Below are positions 17,598 through 27,463 of a stretch of DNA of 53,996 bases, piece by piece. Position numbers and translations under genes: made by a program. Position 1 is the stretch's first letter, and the number at the start of each line of letters is the position of its first letter. The notes under the pieces were generated by a model. That model was given only the letters and a program-made list of their open reading frames with translations. It was not told the origin of the DNA and searched no databases. Source of the stretch: an uncultured Deferribacteraceae bacterium (GTDB taxonomy: Bacteria; Chrysiogenota; Deferribacteres; Deferribacterales; Mucispirillaceae); the NCBI GenBank assembly GCA_947041225.1, contig CAMRDM010000003.1, forward strand, positions 1-53,996, given 5' to 3'.

Positions 17598-18449
17598 ATG
17601 GGTGTAATAAACGATAAATCAGATAAAATTGCATGGTGGCAGTTTTGGAAAAAAGACCCTGAAAAAGAAGCATTGAAAAACATTGTATCACTGATGGAAG
17701 AAGGAGATTTTGATAAAGTATTATGTTATATAGATGAAGTCCTTTTATTATATCCAACATCAATTAATATTTATTCTTCTAAGGTATACTGCTTACAGGG
17801 GCTTAACAGAATTGATGAGTCTTTAAAAGTATATATACAGCTCTCAGATATGATAATCGATATGGCTGTTCCTGAAAATATTGATGAAGCATATTTTAGT
17901 AAAGGTAACTGTTTTGCTGAATATGAGAAGTATGAAGATGCACTTTATTGGTACGATAAAGCGATGGTGGCAAATCCAAAAAATAGTGATGCTATCTATA
18001 GTAAAGGTACATGTTTTGCTAAACTTGAAAAGTATGAAGAGGCTATCAAGTTATTTAATCAAACTATAGTTCTTGAACCTAATAACGTTGATGTATATTG
18101 TGATATAGGTGTTAGTTTAGAGTTCTTAGATAGGCATAGAGAAGCTATCACATTTTACGACAAAGCTATTGAGATAGATAGAAATTATGATACTGCATAT
18201 TACCATAAAGGGAATGTTTTAATTCTGTTGAAACAGTACGAAGAAGCTGCACACTGTTTTGGAATTATATTAAAGAGCTATCCAAGCGATAGTGATCTTC
18301 ATCTCAAGCAAGGTAAGTGTTTGCAAGAACTTAGACAATTTAAGAAGGCGATTAGTAGTTATGATAAATCATTAAAGTACGATGCAAGTAATAGTGATGC
18401 GGCAGCAAATAGGGATTACTGTTTGAGACAGGTAGAGAAAAGTATTTAG
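17598..18449 (+). CDS. tetratricopeptide repeat protein
   Basis: I choose ATG 17598 (283 residues) because GGAGAGG lies six bases before it; the in-frame ATG at 17583 has no such site. After a short head (WWQFWKKDPEKEALK) the protein consists of about seven TPR units. Examples are AYFSKGNCFAEYEKYEDALYWYDKA, AIYSKGTCFAKLEKYEEAIKLF and AYYHKGNVLILLKQYEEAAHCF, each with the usual W/L-G-Y-A-F/Y-A-P spacing. There is no signal peptide, so a cytoplasmic scaffold role is likely. TPR proteins bind partner proteins, and nothing nearby names the partner. It is a single-gene transcription unit upstream of the convergent pckA. Confidence 0.85.
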   Translation: MGVINDKSDKIAWWQFWKKDPEKEALKNIVSLMEEGDFDKVLCYIDEVLLLYPTSINIYSSKVYCLQGLNRIDESLKVYIQLSDMIIDMAVPENIDEAYFSKGNCFAEYEKYEDALYWYDKAMVANPKNSDAIYSKGTCFAKLEKYEEAIKLFNQTIVLEPNNVDVYCDIGVSLEFLDRHREAITFYDKAIEIDRNYDTAYYHKGNVLILLKQYEEAAHCFGIILKSYPSDSDLHLKQGKCLQELRQFKKAISSYDKSLKYDASNSDAAANRDYCLRQVEKSI

Positions 18450-18695
18450 TATTTTGATGTGTATAAGAGATTGAATTTATGAATATATATGTAGAAATTA
18501 TTTTGTAGTTTAGAGCAGTATGATATGTTGCAGTTGTAAAAATCTTTGTAGAAATTGCTTAACAGTTTTGATAAACGTAAGAAGTTTAACTTGTAAACTT
18601 ATATGGTATTTTTAAGGTTGATGTATAATCTCACACATCACAAATCACAAATCATGATTTTATAAATCACAATTTTCAATCTCAAAATATAGGTA
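18450..18695. other. intergenic region between TPR gene and pckA
   Basis: No gene is visible. The sequence is AT-rich and includes a short cluster of AAATCAC/AAATCAT direct repeats at about 18638-18672. The pckA terminator follows at 18696-18735. Nothing else stands out. Confidence 0.5.
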
Positions 18696-18735
18696 TAAAA
18701 AAGACAAGACATAAAATTTCTTTTACATCTTGTCT
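18696..18735 (-). terminator. intrinsic terminator of pckA
   Basis: On the minus strand the stem AGACAAGA (18728-18735) pairs with TCTTGTCT (18702-18709). It is followed immediately by a run of T residues (plus-strand A run at 18697-18701). It lies about 30 bp past the pckA stop codon, in the right place and orientation for a Rho-independent terminator. Confidence 0.75.
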
Positions 18736-18766
18736 ATATCTACTAAACATATTCTATGTTATTAAA

Positions 18767-20482
18767 TTACTTTTTACCCTTTTTAGGTTTAGCCTTAGCT
18801 TTAGGTTTTGTAGCAACTTTAGCTTTAGGTTTAGCCTTAGCTTTAGGTTTAGTTTTCGCCTTAGTTGTAGGTTTAGATAAAGCATCAGGTTTAGGTGCTC
18901 CTTTAAGTACAGTAGAAGCCATAGGATGATCTGAATATTTTGTAAAGTTTTCAACAAACTTTTTAGCAAGTAACGCTAAAGTTTTATCATATTCTTCTCT
19001 ACTTTTCCAACCTTTTTTAGGATCAAGCACAGCTTTGTTAACACCTGGAACAGATTTAGGAATTCCAAAACCGAATATAGGATCAACAGTGTATCCACCT
19101 TTATCAACAGCACCCGATAAGATCGCATTGATAATAGCTCTTGTGTCACTAATTTTAAATCTTTTACCGTTTTTACCACCACATAATCCAGTGTTTACTA
19201 GATACGCTTTAGCACGATGTTTCTTCATTTTTTCCATTAATATTCTAGCATACTCATAAGGATGCCAAACCATGAATGGTTCTCCGAAACAAGTTGAAAA
19301 AGTTACAGTTGGTTCAGTTACACCTTTCTCAGTTCCAGCAACTTTCGCAGTGTATCCAGATATGAAGTGATAGATAGCTTGATTAGTATCTAATTTAGAT
19401 ACAGGAGGTAAAACTCCAAATGCGTCAAATGTTAAGAAGATAATATTTTTTGGATGTCCACCTTTATTATCTTTAGCAGTACGTGGCATTTGAGTTAATG
19501 GATATGAAGATCTAGTATTTTCAGTTTTAGCTTCACTATCAAGATCAACAATTCTAGTTGACTCATCGAACACAACATTCTCTAATATTGTTCCGAAAGA
19601 GTGAGTAGTCTTATATATATCAGGTTCCATCTCTTGAGATAGGTTGATAACTTTAGCGTAGCAACCACCTTCGATATTAAATATTCCAGCATCACTCCAA
19701 CCGTGTTCATCATCACCTATTAGATATCTTTCAGAATCAGAAGAGAGAGTTGTTTTTCCAGTTCCAGATAAACCGAAGAATAGAGCTGTATCATTTTTCT
19801 TTCCGATATTAGCAGAACAATGCATAGACATAACATTCTTTTTAGGAAGGTAGTAGTTCATAACAGTGAAGATAGATTTCTTCATTTCTCCAGCATATTC
19901 TGTTCCAGCTATAAGTACAATTTTTTCTGCAAAGTTTAACATGATTGCAGTTTCAGATTTTGTGTTATCCACTTTAGGATCACATTTGAAGTTAGGTAAA
20001 TATAGTACAGTGAAATCTTCTTTAAAGTTAGCAAGTTTTTTAAGTACTGTTTCACAGATGAACATATTTCTAGCGAACATACTATGCCAAGCATATTCAC
20101 TAATAATTCTTACTTTAAGTCTTGAAGTTTCATCAGCTCCAGCGTAAAGTTCTTGAACGAACAGTTCTCTATTGTCACAAAATTTTACCATTTTTTCTTT
20201 AATAGATCGAAAGTTTGATACACTCATTTCCGATGCAGCTGAGCTATCCCAGTTTACATCTTTTTCAGAAGATGGTTCTCTTACCACATACTTGTCTTTA
20301 GCAGATCTGCCAGTATGTTTTCCAGTGTTAAATGCTAATGCACCACCTTTTACAAAAGCTCCTTCGCCACGTTTAATAATCTCTTCAGTTAATGCCTCAG
20401 TAGGCATGTTTAAAAAGATTGTTTTCGGCGACTGAATATTGTATTTCTTAAGATAGTCGGTACCAGTTTTGTAAATGCTCAT
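18767..20482 (-). CDS. pckA: phosphoenolpyruvate carboxykinase (ATP) with Lys/Ala/Pro-rich C-terminal tail
   Basis: This enzyme converts oxaloacetate and ATP to phosphoenolpyruvate and CO2, or the reverse in organisms that fix CO2 this way. Diagnostic motifs are GRSAKDKYVV, the kinase P-loop FGLSGTGKTTLS, LIGDDEHGWSD and the FEGGCYAK-like FNIEGGCYAKVI. The catalytic core of about 535 residues agrees with the ATP-dependent family. The last 35 residues (about 537-571, bases 18770-18874) are extra. They are an almost pure Lys/Ala/Pro/Thr repeat of the KAKPKAK kind, resembling histone H1 tails. GGAGGAAT precedes the ATG. A strong terminator follows. The tail could be a nucleic-acid-binding or localisation element, or expansion of a simple repeat. 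Confidence 0.95.
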   Translation of the reverse strand: MSIYKTGTDYLKKYNIQSPKTIFLNMPTEALTEEIIKRGEGAFVKGGALAFNTGKHTGRSAKDKYVVREPSSEKDVNWDSSAASEMSVSNFRSIKEKMVKFCDNRELFVQELYAGADETSRLKVRIISEYAWHSMFARNMFICETVLKKLANFKEDFTVLYLPNFKCDPKVDNTKSETAIMLNFAEKIVLIAGTEYAGEMKKSIFTVMNYYLPKKNVMSMHCSANIGKKNDTALFFGLSGTGKTTLSSDSERYLIGDDEHGWSDAGIFNIEGGCYAKVINLSQEMEPDIYKTTHSFGTILENVVFDESTRIVDLDSEAKTENTRSSYPLTQMPRTAKDNKGGHPKNIIFLTFDAFGVLPPVSKLDTNQAIYHFISGYTAKVAGTEKGVTEPTVTFSTCFGEPFMVWHPYEYARILMEKMKKHRAKAYLVNTGLCGGKNGKRFKISDTRAIINAILSGAVDKGGYTVDPIFGFGIPKSVPGVNKAVLDPKKGWKSREEYDKTLALLAKKFVENFTKYSDHPMASTVLKGAPKPDALSKPTTKAKTKPKAKAKPKAKVATKPKAKAKPKKGKK

Positions 20483-20640
20483 ACGTTATTCCTCCACAGT
20501 TGATTTTCGTTGTTATATCTGTTACAATCCATAGGATAATATTTCTAGTTTAGGTATTTATGAAATTGAAAAATAGTTGTTATACAACAACATCTACTTA
20601 TTCATTTATAGTATAATTTTTATAAGAGGTCAATGTTATT

Positions 20641-20928
20641 ATGAATAATTTCTTTATTTCTTCTGTGTCGGAAAAAGAGATAAAGGCAGAAAAGTTAAAA
20701 GCACGCGAACTTAGATCGAAGGAGTGGTGGAAAACTTTGATTAATCAGGGTGTCTGTTACTACTGCAAAGAGAAGTTTAGTAAAGACCAATTAACGATGG
20801 ATCATGTTGTTCCGATTATTCGTGGAGGCAAATCTACTAAGGGAAATATTGTATGTTGTTGCAAAGAGTGTAACAATAAAAAGAAGTATTATTTACCTAT
20901 TGAAATGAGTGGAGAACTTGATAGTTAG
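20641..20928 (+). CDS. HNH endonuclease domain protein
   Basis: This 95-residue protein has a charged helix at the start (SEKEIKAEKLKARELRSKEWW). An HNH fold follows, with zinc-binding CYYCKEKF and CKECNNKK, and with catalytic LTMDHVVPIIRGGKST and KGNIVCCC between them. The DHVxPxxRGG and N..CCxxCN pattern matches the McrA/Cas9-type HNH family. It probably cuts or nicks DNA, but the biological role of such small stand-alone HNH proteins is generally unknown. It lies alone between pckA (divergent) and alaS, with no methyltransferase, phage or intron sequence next to it. Domain assignment is firm, function is open. Confidence 0.82.
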   Translation: MNNFFISSVSEKEIKAEKLKARELRSKEWWKTLINQGVCYYCKEKFSKDQLTMDHVVPIIRGGKSTKGNIVCCCKECNNKKKYYLPIEMSGELDS

Positions 20929-21118
20929 TTAATTGTCGTGATGTTAAATAGTATAAGTTTTAGATTATGATTTTGTTTTAATTGTTGAGTATTAATTATA
21001 GTCGTTACATAGTACATATTAATTGTTTACAAGTTTCAGATTATTAAATATAAATTTATTGAATTATTAAATATATAGTATTTGTGTTAGGCACAAATTT
21101 TACGAGGGAAGGGATTAG

Positions 21119-23737
21119 ATGCAAGGTAATATAATACGTGAAAGATTTCTGAAATTTTTTGAGACAAATAGTCATAAGATTATTTCGTCATCACCACTTC
21201 TTCCGATAGATGATGATACTCTACTTTTTGCAAACGCTGGTATGAACCAGTTTAAGAATATTTTTTTAGGCAAAGAGGTTAGAGATTATAATAGAGCAAC
21301 AACATGTCAGAAAGTTGTTCGTGCAGGAGGTAAGCATAACGATCTTGAGAATGTAGGAAGAACAGCTAGACACCATACATTTTTTGAGATGTTAGGAAAT
21401 TTTTCATTTGGAGATTATTTTAAAGTTGATGCGATAAAGTTTGCATGGAGTTTTTTAACTGAAGAGTTAAAACTTGATACAAGTAAAATGTTCGTTACGA
21501 TATTTGAAGAAGATGATGAAGCACATGATATATGGAAAGATGTTATCGGGTTATCTGTTGACAAGATCCATCGTCGTGGTAAGAAGGATAATTTTTGGCA
21601 GATGGGGGACACAGGTCCATGTGGTCCATGTTCGGAGATTTTCTACGATCAAGGTAAAGGTGTAGGTTGTAATACTCCAGAGTGTGATCCAAAGTGCGAG
21701 TGCGATAGACATCTTGAAATTTGGAACCTTGTATTCATGCAATATAATAGAGATGAAACAGGCGATATGACTCCACTTCCTAAACCATCAATTGATACAG
21801 GTATGGGACTAGAGAGAGTTGCAGGTATAATGCAAAATGTTGTGAGTAATTACGATACCGATCTCATCAAACCGATCATAGAGTTTATAGCATCTGATAT
21901 CGGTATAAAGTATGGTAGTGATGAATTAAGTGATGTGTCTATGCGTGTAATTGCCGATCATTCGAGAGCTACAGCGTTTCTAATAGGTGATGGAGTTATC
22001 CCATCAAGTGATGGTAGAGGGTATGTGTTAAGAAGAATAATGCGTAGAGCTATGAGACACGGTAGATTACTTGGATATGAGAATATCTTTTTCTATAAGG
22101 TTGTACTTTTTGTAATAGATTTCATGAAAGGATATTATACTGAGCTTGCAGATAAGAAAGAGTATATACAAGGTACTGTTGAGAAAGAGGAGAGATCTTT
22201 TATCAAAACATTATCATCAGGTTTAGAGATTTTAAATAGTGATATTCTTCCTAGATCTAAATCTAAGGGAGTGATAGTAGGCGATGATATTTTTAAGTTA
22301 TACGATACTTACGGTTTTCCAGTTGATCTCTTAGAGGATATTGCAACAGATAATAATTTAAGTTTAGATATGTCAAGATTTGATATACTTATGCAGGAAC
22401 AACAAGAGCGCGCTAAGCTAGGTGGACTAGGTGTGAAGCTTGATAGAGTTCTTGATATCTTTACAACTTTAGGATCAAAATATCAGTCGGAGTTTTTAGG
22501 ATACAGAGAGAGTGATTTTAATAGTAGAGGAAAAGTTGTATCTATCATTAAAGATGAGAAAGAAGTTGCAACTATTATAGCTACTGACAAAGCGTTCTTG
22601 ATATTTGATAAGACATCGTTCTATCCAGAGGGTGGTGGACAGGTAGGAGATATAGGATCTATCACAGCAGATGGGATAGAGTTTGAAGTTGATGATACAT
22701 TTAAAGTAGGCGACGCTATCATTCATTCAGGACATCTTAGATCAGGTACAATAGAGATCGGTAAAGAGTTAGATCATAATATTAATAGTGGTAGACGACT
22801 TAAAACGGAGTATAATCATACAGCAACACATCTACTTCATAAAGCGTTACAATCAACTCTTGGAGCAACGGTTAGACAAGCTGGAAGTAATGTTGATGAT
22901 GAGTCTTTCCGTTTTGATTTTACATTTGATAGAGCGTTAACGGGTGTAGAGATAGAGAGTATTGAGCAACAAGTTAATAATGAAATATTTACAGCACATA
23001 AAGTTGTGAAAGAGTATATGAATAAAGAAGAGGCTATAAAAACAGGTGCGACTGCGTTATTTGGAGAGAGATATTCTGATACGGTTAGAGTTGTTACAAT
23101 CGGTGATTATTCAACTGAGTTATGTGGTGGTTGTCATATAGAGAACACATCTGAGATAGGTGTTTTTAAAATAGTTTTAGAACAATCTGTTGCATCAGGA
23201 GTCCGTAGAATAGAGGGTTTAACCTCATATAAAGCATTGGCGTATTTAAATGATGCAGATAGATTAAGAAAAGATTTATTACAACTGTTAAAGACACAAG
23301 ATATAGTTAAGAGAATTAATGATATATTTTTAGAGTTAAAGAGTAAGGATCGTCAGATTAAAGATATTGAGTCGAAGTTAGTATCAATTAACGCTGAGGA
23401 TATGTTATCAGATATTAAAAGTGTAAACGGTATAAATTATATAACGTTGCGTATGGATGATAGCAGTATAGATAATATGCGATCGTTACTTGATAAGGCT
23501 AAGCAGAAAGTTGTTAGTGGAGTAGTTATCATGGCGGGTATAAACGATAGTAAGGGTATATTATTGATAGGCGTTACGAAAGATTTAATATCTAAAATGA
23601 ATGCTAATGATATTATCAAGAAGGCGAATACGATAACCGTTGTAAAAGGTGGAGGTCGTCCTGAGATGGCTCAAGCAGGTATTGATGATGTAAGTAAGAT
23701 AGATGAATTATTGAATTCATTAATAGACATCATATAG
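21119..23737 (+). CDS. alaS: alanine--tRNA ligase
   Basis: This 872-residue class II synthetase charges tRNA(Ala). The catalytic core has SSSPLLPIDDDTLLFANAGMNQFK, RAGGKHNDLENVG and TARHHTFFEMLGNFSFGDYF. A cysteine-containing insert, GVGCNTPECDPKCECDRH, may bind zinc, and GMGLERVAGIMQ follows. The editing domain contains the zinc ligands in NHTATHLLHKAL and ELCGGCH, where mischarged Ser/Gly is hydrolysed. The C-terminal domain ends with VVKGGGRPEMAQAGI. Length equals the usual bacterial AlaRS. A strong GAAGGGA site precedes the ATG. No T-box leader is visible upstream, and a 190-bp AT-rich leader separates it from the HNH gene. Confidence 0.97.
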   Translation: MQGNIIRERFLKFFETNSHKIISSSPLLPIDDDTLLFANAGMNQFKNIFLGKEVRDYNRATTCQKVVRAGGKHNDLENVGRTARHHTFFEMLGNFSFGDYFKVDAIKFAWSFLTEELKLDTSKMFVTIFEEDDEAHDIWKDVIGLSVDKIHRRGKKDNFWQMGDTGPCGPCSEIFYDQGKGVGCNTPECDPKCECDRHLEIWNLVFMQYNRDETGDMTPLPKPSIDTGMGLERVAGIMQNVVSNYDTDLIKPIIEFIASDIGIKYGSDELSDVSMRVIADHSRATAFLIGDGVIPSSDGRGYVLRRIMRRAMRHGRLLGYENIFFYKVVLFVIDFMKGYYTELADKKEYIQGTVEKEERSFIKTLSSGLEILNSDILPRSKSKGVIVGDDIFKLYDTYGFPVDLLEDIATDNNLSLDMSRFDILMQEQQERAKLGGLGVKLDRVLDIFTTLGSKYQSEFLGYRESDFNSRGKVVSIIKDEKEVATIIATDKAFLIFDKTSFYPEGGGQVGDIGSITADGIEFEVDDTFKVGDAIIHSGHLRSGTIEIGKELDHNINSGRRLKTEYNHTATHLLHKALQSTLGATVRQAGSNVDDESFRFDFTFDRALTGVEIESIEQQVNNEIFTAHKVVKEYMNKEEAIKTGATALFGERYSDTVRVVTIGDYSTELCGGCHIENTSEIGVFKIVLEQSVASGVRRIEGLTSYKALAYLNDADRLRKDLLQLLKTQDIVKRINDIFLELKSKDRQIKDIESKLVSINAEDMLSDIKSVNGINYITLRMDDSSIDNMRSLLDKAKQKVVSGVVIMAGINDSKGILLIGVTKDLISKMNANDIIKKANTITVVKGGGRPEMAQAGIDDVSKIDELLNSLIDII

Positions 23738-23845
23738 GTTATCTGTTAATATATTTTGATTAGTAACTCTAATAACTTAGGTTGTTTTAATAGCTCTAGT
23801 TTTTTAGAATATTTATAATATTTTTTTAGGATGGTTTGATAAATT

Positions 23846-24304
23846 ATGAAAGTAGAGATGGTTAATCCTTTTATTACAGCAACAATTAATGTATTTGATA
23901 CGATGGCTGGATTAAGTGTTGCAAAAAAAGAGATTTATTTAAAACAGGAGATTGCTGCGGGTAACGATGTATCAGGTATAATTGGTATTGCAGGCAGTCT
24001 TACAGGGTTTGTAGCTATGTCTTTTCCAGAGTCGGTTGCCTTAAAAATTACGGCGGCGTTTCTTGGAGAGGATAAAACCTCTATTGATGCTGATGTAATT
24101 GATACGATCGGTGAAGTTATTAATATGGTTGTTGGTAGTGCAAAAACAGTTTTTGCTAAACAAGGTATGAAGTATGATTTAGGGCTTCCAAATGTTGTAA
24201 CGGGTAAAGATCACACTGTTAATAGACCTAAGGATATTATGTGTATCGGAGTGAATTTTGATTTAGAGGGAGAAGTTTTCTCTATTGAAGTTGGGTTGAA
24301 GTAA
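23846..24304 (+). CDS. cheX: chemotaxis protein CheX
   Basis: This 152-residue soluble protein belongs to the CheX/CheC phosphatase group, which dephosphorylates CheY-P. It shows NPFITATINVFDTMAGL at the start, the strand-rich GSLTGFVAMSFPESVALKI segment, and the catalytic helix with Glu and Asn in DTIGEVINMVVGSAKTVF. The ExxN pair is the known active-site signature of the family. Length matches Thermotoga CheX. It stands 108 bp after alaS without other chemotaxis genes nearby. Its presence implies a motile, chemotactic organism. An AGGATGG site precedes the start. Confidence 0.88.
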   Translation: MKVEMVNPFITATINVFDTMAGLSVAKKEIYLKQEIAAGNDVSGIIGIAGSLTGFVAMSFPESVALKITAAFLGEDKTSIDADVIDTIGEVINMVVGSAKTVFAKQGMKYDLGLPNVVTGKDHTVNRPKDIMCIGVNFDLEGEVFSIEVGLK

Positions 24305-24407
24305 TTTATAAATTTAAAGTAGTTGTATTTATGTTAGTAGTATTTATTTTTATGTAGCGATACTTGTTTTATTTATATTTTTATATAAAGATTAATTTGA
24401 GGCGTTT

Positions 24408-25805
24408 ATGATTAGTAGAGTAATTGATGCAAAAGATATATTTGTAAGAGTGGGCTTACTCACTCTTTTTTTAATTCTGATTTTAGGAGTTTTTATGAGT
24501 AATGTATTAGCGAAAGATACTTCATCTGCAAAGCTTCCAGATATAAGTAAGTTACCGAACGGTGTTACGTTGATATATCAGAATGTTCCAGATGTAGGTG
24601 TCGTAACTGTTCAATCGTTTATAGGCACAGGTTCTGTAAATGAGAGTATTGAGATTTCAGGGATATCACATTTTTTAGAACATATATTATTTAAAGGTAC
24701 GAAAAATTTTAAACCGGGCGAGATAGATATATATCTTGATTCATTAGGTGGAGAAAATAATGCGTTCACAAGTAGTGATCTAACAAATTATTACGTTACG
24801 ATCCCTACAAAAAATGTTGAGGCAGCGTTTGAAGTAGTTAGTGATATGGTGTTTAACGCACTATTTATCAAAGATGAAATTGAGAAAGAGAAACCTGTTG
24901 TAGTTCAAGAGATCATGCGTAAATATAATGATCCATCGTATATGATGTGGCAAGATTTATTGCATACGATATTTTTAGGAACACCGTATGAGAGAGAGGT
25001 TATAGGAACAGTTGAAACAGTAAATGCTTTAACGCAAGAGAATTTATTAGAGTATTACAATAGTTTCTATCATCCAGAGAATATGTTTCTAACAGTGGTT
25101 GGAGATATATCGAAGAAAGATGTTGAAAAGTTAGCGTTAAAATATTTCAATCAGACACGAGATGTTGATTTAGGAAAGCGTTATAAAGGATCGGATAAAG
25201 TTAAATTCACAAAATCTGTTGATAAAGTTTTCACAGCAGATATAGATATGGAGTATGTTGTTCTAGCGTTTCCAACTGAGGAGAAACTTAGCAGTACAAT
25301 ATATACAAATGAAGTTCTTTCAGAGATGTTAGCAGGTGGAGAGTTCTCTTTATTTAATGAGATATTAAAAAATCAGAAACGGTTAGTTATCTATACATCG
25401 GATCTATCGCTAAACCATAAGTATAACGGTTTGATGGGAGCGTTTGCAGTAACTCCACCTAACAACGCTGATAAGTTTAGAGATGAAGCCTTAAAGATTA
25501 TTCAAGATATAGCTGATGGTAAAGTTGATGATAAAGTGATTGAGAAAGCGAAAAACAGATTAAAGTCTGACAATATTTATTCTTATGAAAGAGTATCATC
25601 ATTGGCTAATGAATTAGGTTACGCATACACTTTAGATATGGATGATTACTATTTAAATTTTGTAAACGGTATAAACGCAGTTACGAAGAAAGATTTAATG
25701 AAGTACGCTACAGAGTTATTAGAGAAACCTATGTATTACGCTAAAACGATCGGCAAGAAAAAGGCTGATAAGGGTACTGATAAAAAAGTAGCAAATAAAA
25801 AATAG
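24408..25805 (+). CDS. M16 family zinc metallopeptidase (processing-protease-like)
   Basis: This 465-residue protein has an N-terminal hydrophobic segment (about residues 16-35) that acts as a signal peptide or anchor. The mature part starts with LPNGVTLIYQNVPDVGVVTVQSF. Its inverted zinc motif HFLEH (H88, E91, H92) and a Glu about 76 residues later, in VVVQEIM, give the complete M16 active site. A second, degenerate domain follows. Single-chain enzymes of this size degrade small peptides or work with an inactive partner. No such partner gene is adjacent here. An in-frame ATG at 24495 also has a good AGGAG site, but starting there would remove the signal peptide. The end converges on pepV with a shared terminator. 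Confidence 0.87.
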   Translation: MISRVIDAKDIFVRVGLLTLFLILILGVFMSNVLAKDTSSAKLPDISKLPNGVTLIYQNVPDVGVVTVQSFIGTGSVNESIEISGISHFLEHILFKGTKNFKPGEIDIYLDSLGGENNAFTSSDLTNYYVTIPTKNVEAAFEVVSDMVFNALFIKDEIEKEKPVVVQEIMRKYNDPSYMMWQDLLHTIFLGTPYEREVIGTVETVNALTQENLLEYYNSFYHPENMFLTVVGDISKKDVEKLALKYFNQTRDVDLGKRYKGSDKVKFTKSVDKVFTADIDMEYVVLAFPTEEKLSSTIYTNEVLSEMLAGGEFSLFNEILKNQKRLVIYTSDLSLNHKYNGLMGAFAVTPPNNADKFRDEALKIIQDIADGKVDDKVIEKAKNRLKSDNIYSYERVSSLANELGYAYTLDMDDYYLNFVNGINAVTKKDLMKYATELLEKPMYYAKTIGKKKADKGTDKKVANKK

Positions 25806-25847
25806 TTAATAGATAAGATTAAATTATATTATTTAGATAGTATTAGA

Positions 25848-25887
25848 AAAAAACTCTAACCGATTTTATTATCAGTTAGAGTTTTTT
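25848..25887. terminator. bidirectional intrinsic terminator between convergent genes
   Basis: A near-perfect 13-bp inverted repeat, AAAAAACTCTAAC (25848-25860) with GTTAGAGTTTTTT (25875-25887), has an A run on one flank and a T run on the other. It lies between the convergent M16 protease and M20 dipeptidase genes and can serve both. Confidence 0.85.
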
Positions 25888-25919
25888 ATTGAGCAAAAAT
25901 AATTACCTATATTATCGCA

Positions 25920-27332
25920 TTAATTATCTATATTATTTAAATCGTATATCGCTTTAGCATATATTTTAGTAATCGTTTTAAGTTTATCAAGTGATATCCG
26001 TTCATTATATTGATGTGCTAAATCTTCATCTGCAGGCATATTAGGACCGAATGCAAGTGTGTTTGGAAACGCTCTTGCGTACGTTCCACCAGCTATAACC
26101 ACAGGTTCGCTACTATCTCCAGTTATAGATTGATAAGCGTTTAACAGAGTTTTAACAAACGGAGAGTTTTTATCAGCATAGAGAGGTTGTTTATGATTAA
26201 GTATAGATATTGATGTGCCAGTTTTTTTCATAGCGTTACACACCGTATCTTCTGCATATTCAGGATTAATCGTAACAGGATATCTAATATCAAAATTAAC
26301 TTGCAGATCTTCACTATCGTATCTAAGTATACCGAAGTTCACAGTTAGAGGGGTTGAGATTTCGTCTTCCATAACGATCCCTAAAAGTTTTCCATCTGTT
26401 TCATATTTGAATAGTTTATACATATCTTTTATCCACAGATTAAGTTCCTTCGGTGCGAAATCTAATTTTTCAAGTACACCGAATAATCGTTGAATAGCGT
26501 TCTCTCCTTTTTGAGGGTTCATAGCGTGTACTGCTTTTCCTTCTATTTCAAGTTTAATCATTTTATCTTCAAAATAATCGAACTTAATATAATCTCGATC
26601 AAATTTTTCTAACTGTATATAAATTTTAGCGATATCTTTACCACCGAAATAAGCAACAGCTTTATCAGGCACAACGTTCACTTTTTCACCAGCAGTCATT
26701 CCAAGCAGTATCACAGGTTCCATAGGCATAGCTTCAAACTTTCTTTTTATAGCAAGTCTTAATATACCTTTCTCACCGTACACAGCAGGAAATTTTGAAT
26801 CAGGTGCGTACGAGTATTTAGGTATATCTTCAGTGCTAAGATATCTATTAACACATCTAAACTCGGTTTCTTCATCTAATCCTAAGATAATTCTAAACCT
26901 TTTATTAAGTTTTACACCAGACTCAAGGAGAGCTTTAATAGCGAAAAATGTTGCAGCAACCGATCCTTTATTATCTATTGCACCACGTCCGATTATTTCA
27001 TTATCTATTATTTCACCAGATGTAGGATCTGCTTTCCATTTATCTAAATTATTATATGGCACAGTATCGAGATGGCATAATATACCGTAGAGATCGCCAT
27101 CTTTATCTCCTATTTCAGAGTATCCAACTTTGTTTTCAATGTTTTTAGTAATAAATCCTAACTCTTCACTCCTTTCTAGCACATAGTCTAGACAGTCAGA
27201 GATATTTTTACCAAATGGATATTCATCAGTTACGTTACTAAAATTGTATACCGTATTAAACGATATTATTTTTTGTAGAAATTTTACTTCTTCGTCAAAA
27301 TTTTTGTTTATCTTTTCATATATATTATTCAT
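25920..27332 (-). CDS. M20 family dipeptidase, PepV/Sapep type
   Basis: This 470-residue metallo-dipeptidase belongs to the Sapep/PepV branch of family M20. Zinc-binding residues occur in GILCHLDTVPYN (His and Asp) and LDEETEFRC, which holds the catalytic Glu-Glu pair. GRGAIDNKGSVAATF carries the bridging Asp, and a final His is in DEDLAHQYNERI. The lid domain sits between about residues 190 and 350, as in PepV. No signal peptide is present, so it acts in the cytoplasm on short peptides. It could also act as a desuccinylase-like hydrolase, but the Sapep-type spacing favours dipeptidase. No clear ribosome site precedes the ATG. It is a single-gene unit, converging on the M16 gene. Confidence 0.88.
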   Translation of the reverse strand: MNNIYEKINKNFDEEVKFLQKIISFNTVYNFSNVTDEYPFGKNISDCLDYVLERSEELGFITKNIENKVGYSEIGDKDGDLYGILCHLDTVPYNNLDKWKADPTSGEIIDNEIIGRGAIDNKGSVAATFFAIKALLESGVKLNKRFRIILGLDEETEFRCVNRYLSTEDIPKYSYAPDSKFPAVYGEKGILRLAIKRKFEAMPMEPVILLGMTAGEKVNVVPDKAVAYFGGKDIAKIYIQLEKFDRDYIKFDYFEDKMIKLEIEGKAVHAMNPQKGENAIQRLFGVLEKLDFAPKELNLWIKDMYKLFKYETDGKLLGIVMEDEISTPLTVNFGILRYDSEDLQVNFDIRYPVTINPEYAEDTVCNAMKKTGTSISILNHKQPLYADKNSPFVKTLLNAYQSITGDSSEPVVIAGGTYARAFPNTLAFGPNMPADEDLAHQYNERISLDKLKTITKIYAKAIYDLNNIDN

Positions 27333-27463
27333 AATAACAATGATTATAAAGTTTTAATGTTGTTCAGTCAAGAACCTAAATTGCGATCACTACTATTAGT
27401 ACTTGTAAATCAGTAGATCACGATATATAATACTGCTCCTTTTTGAGTTAATAACTTTATATT

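Noticed and set aside
18754..18969. Leu/Lys-rich ORF in another frame over the end of pckA
   Set aside because: It is a frame-shifted reading of the repetitive Lys/Ala/Pro tail codons, not a gene.
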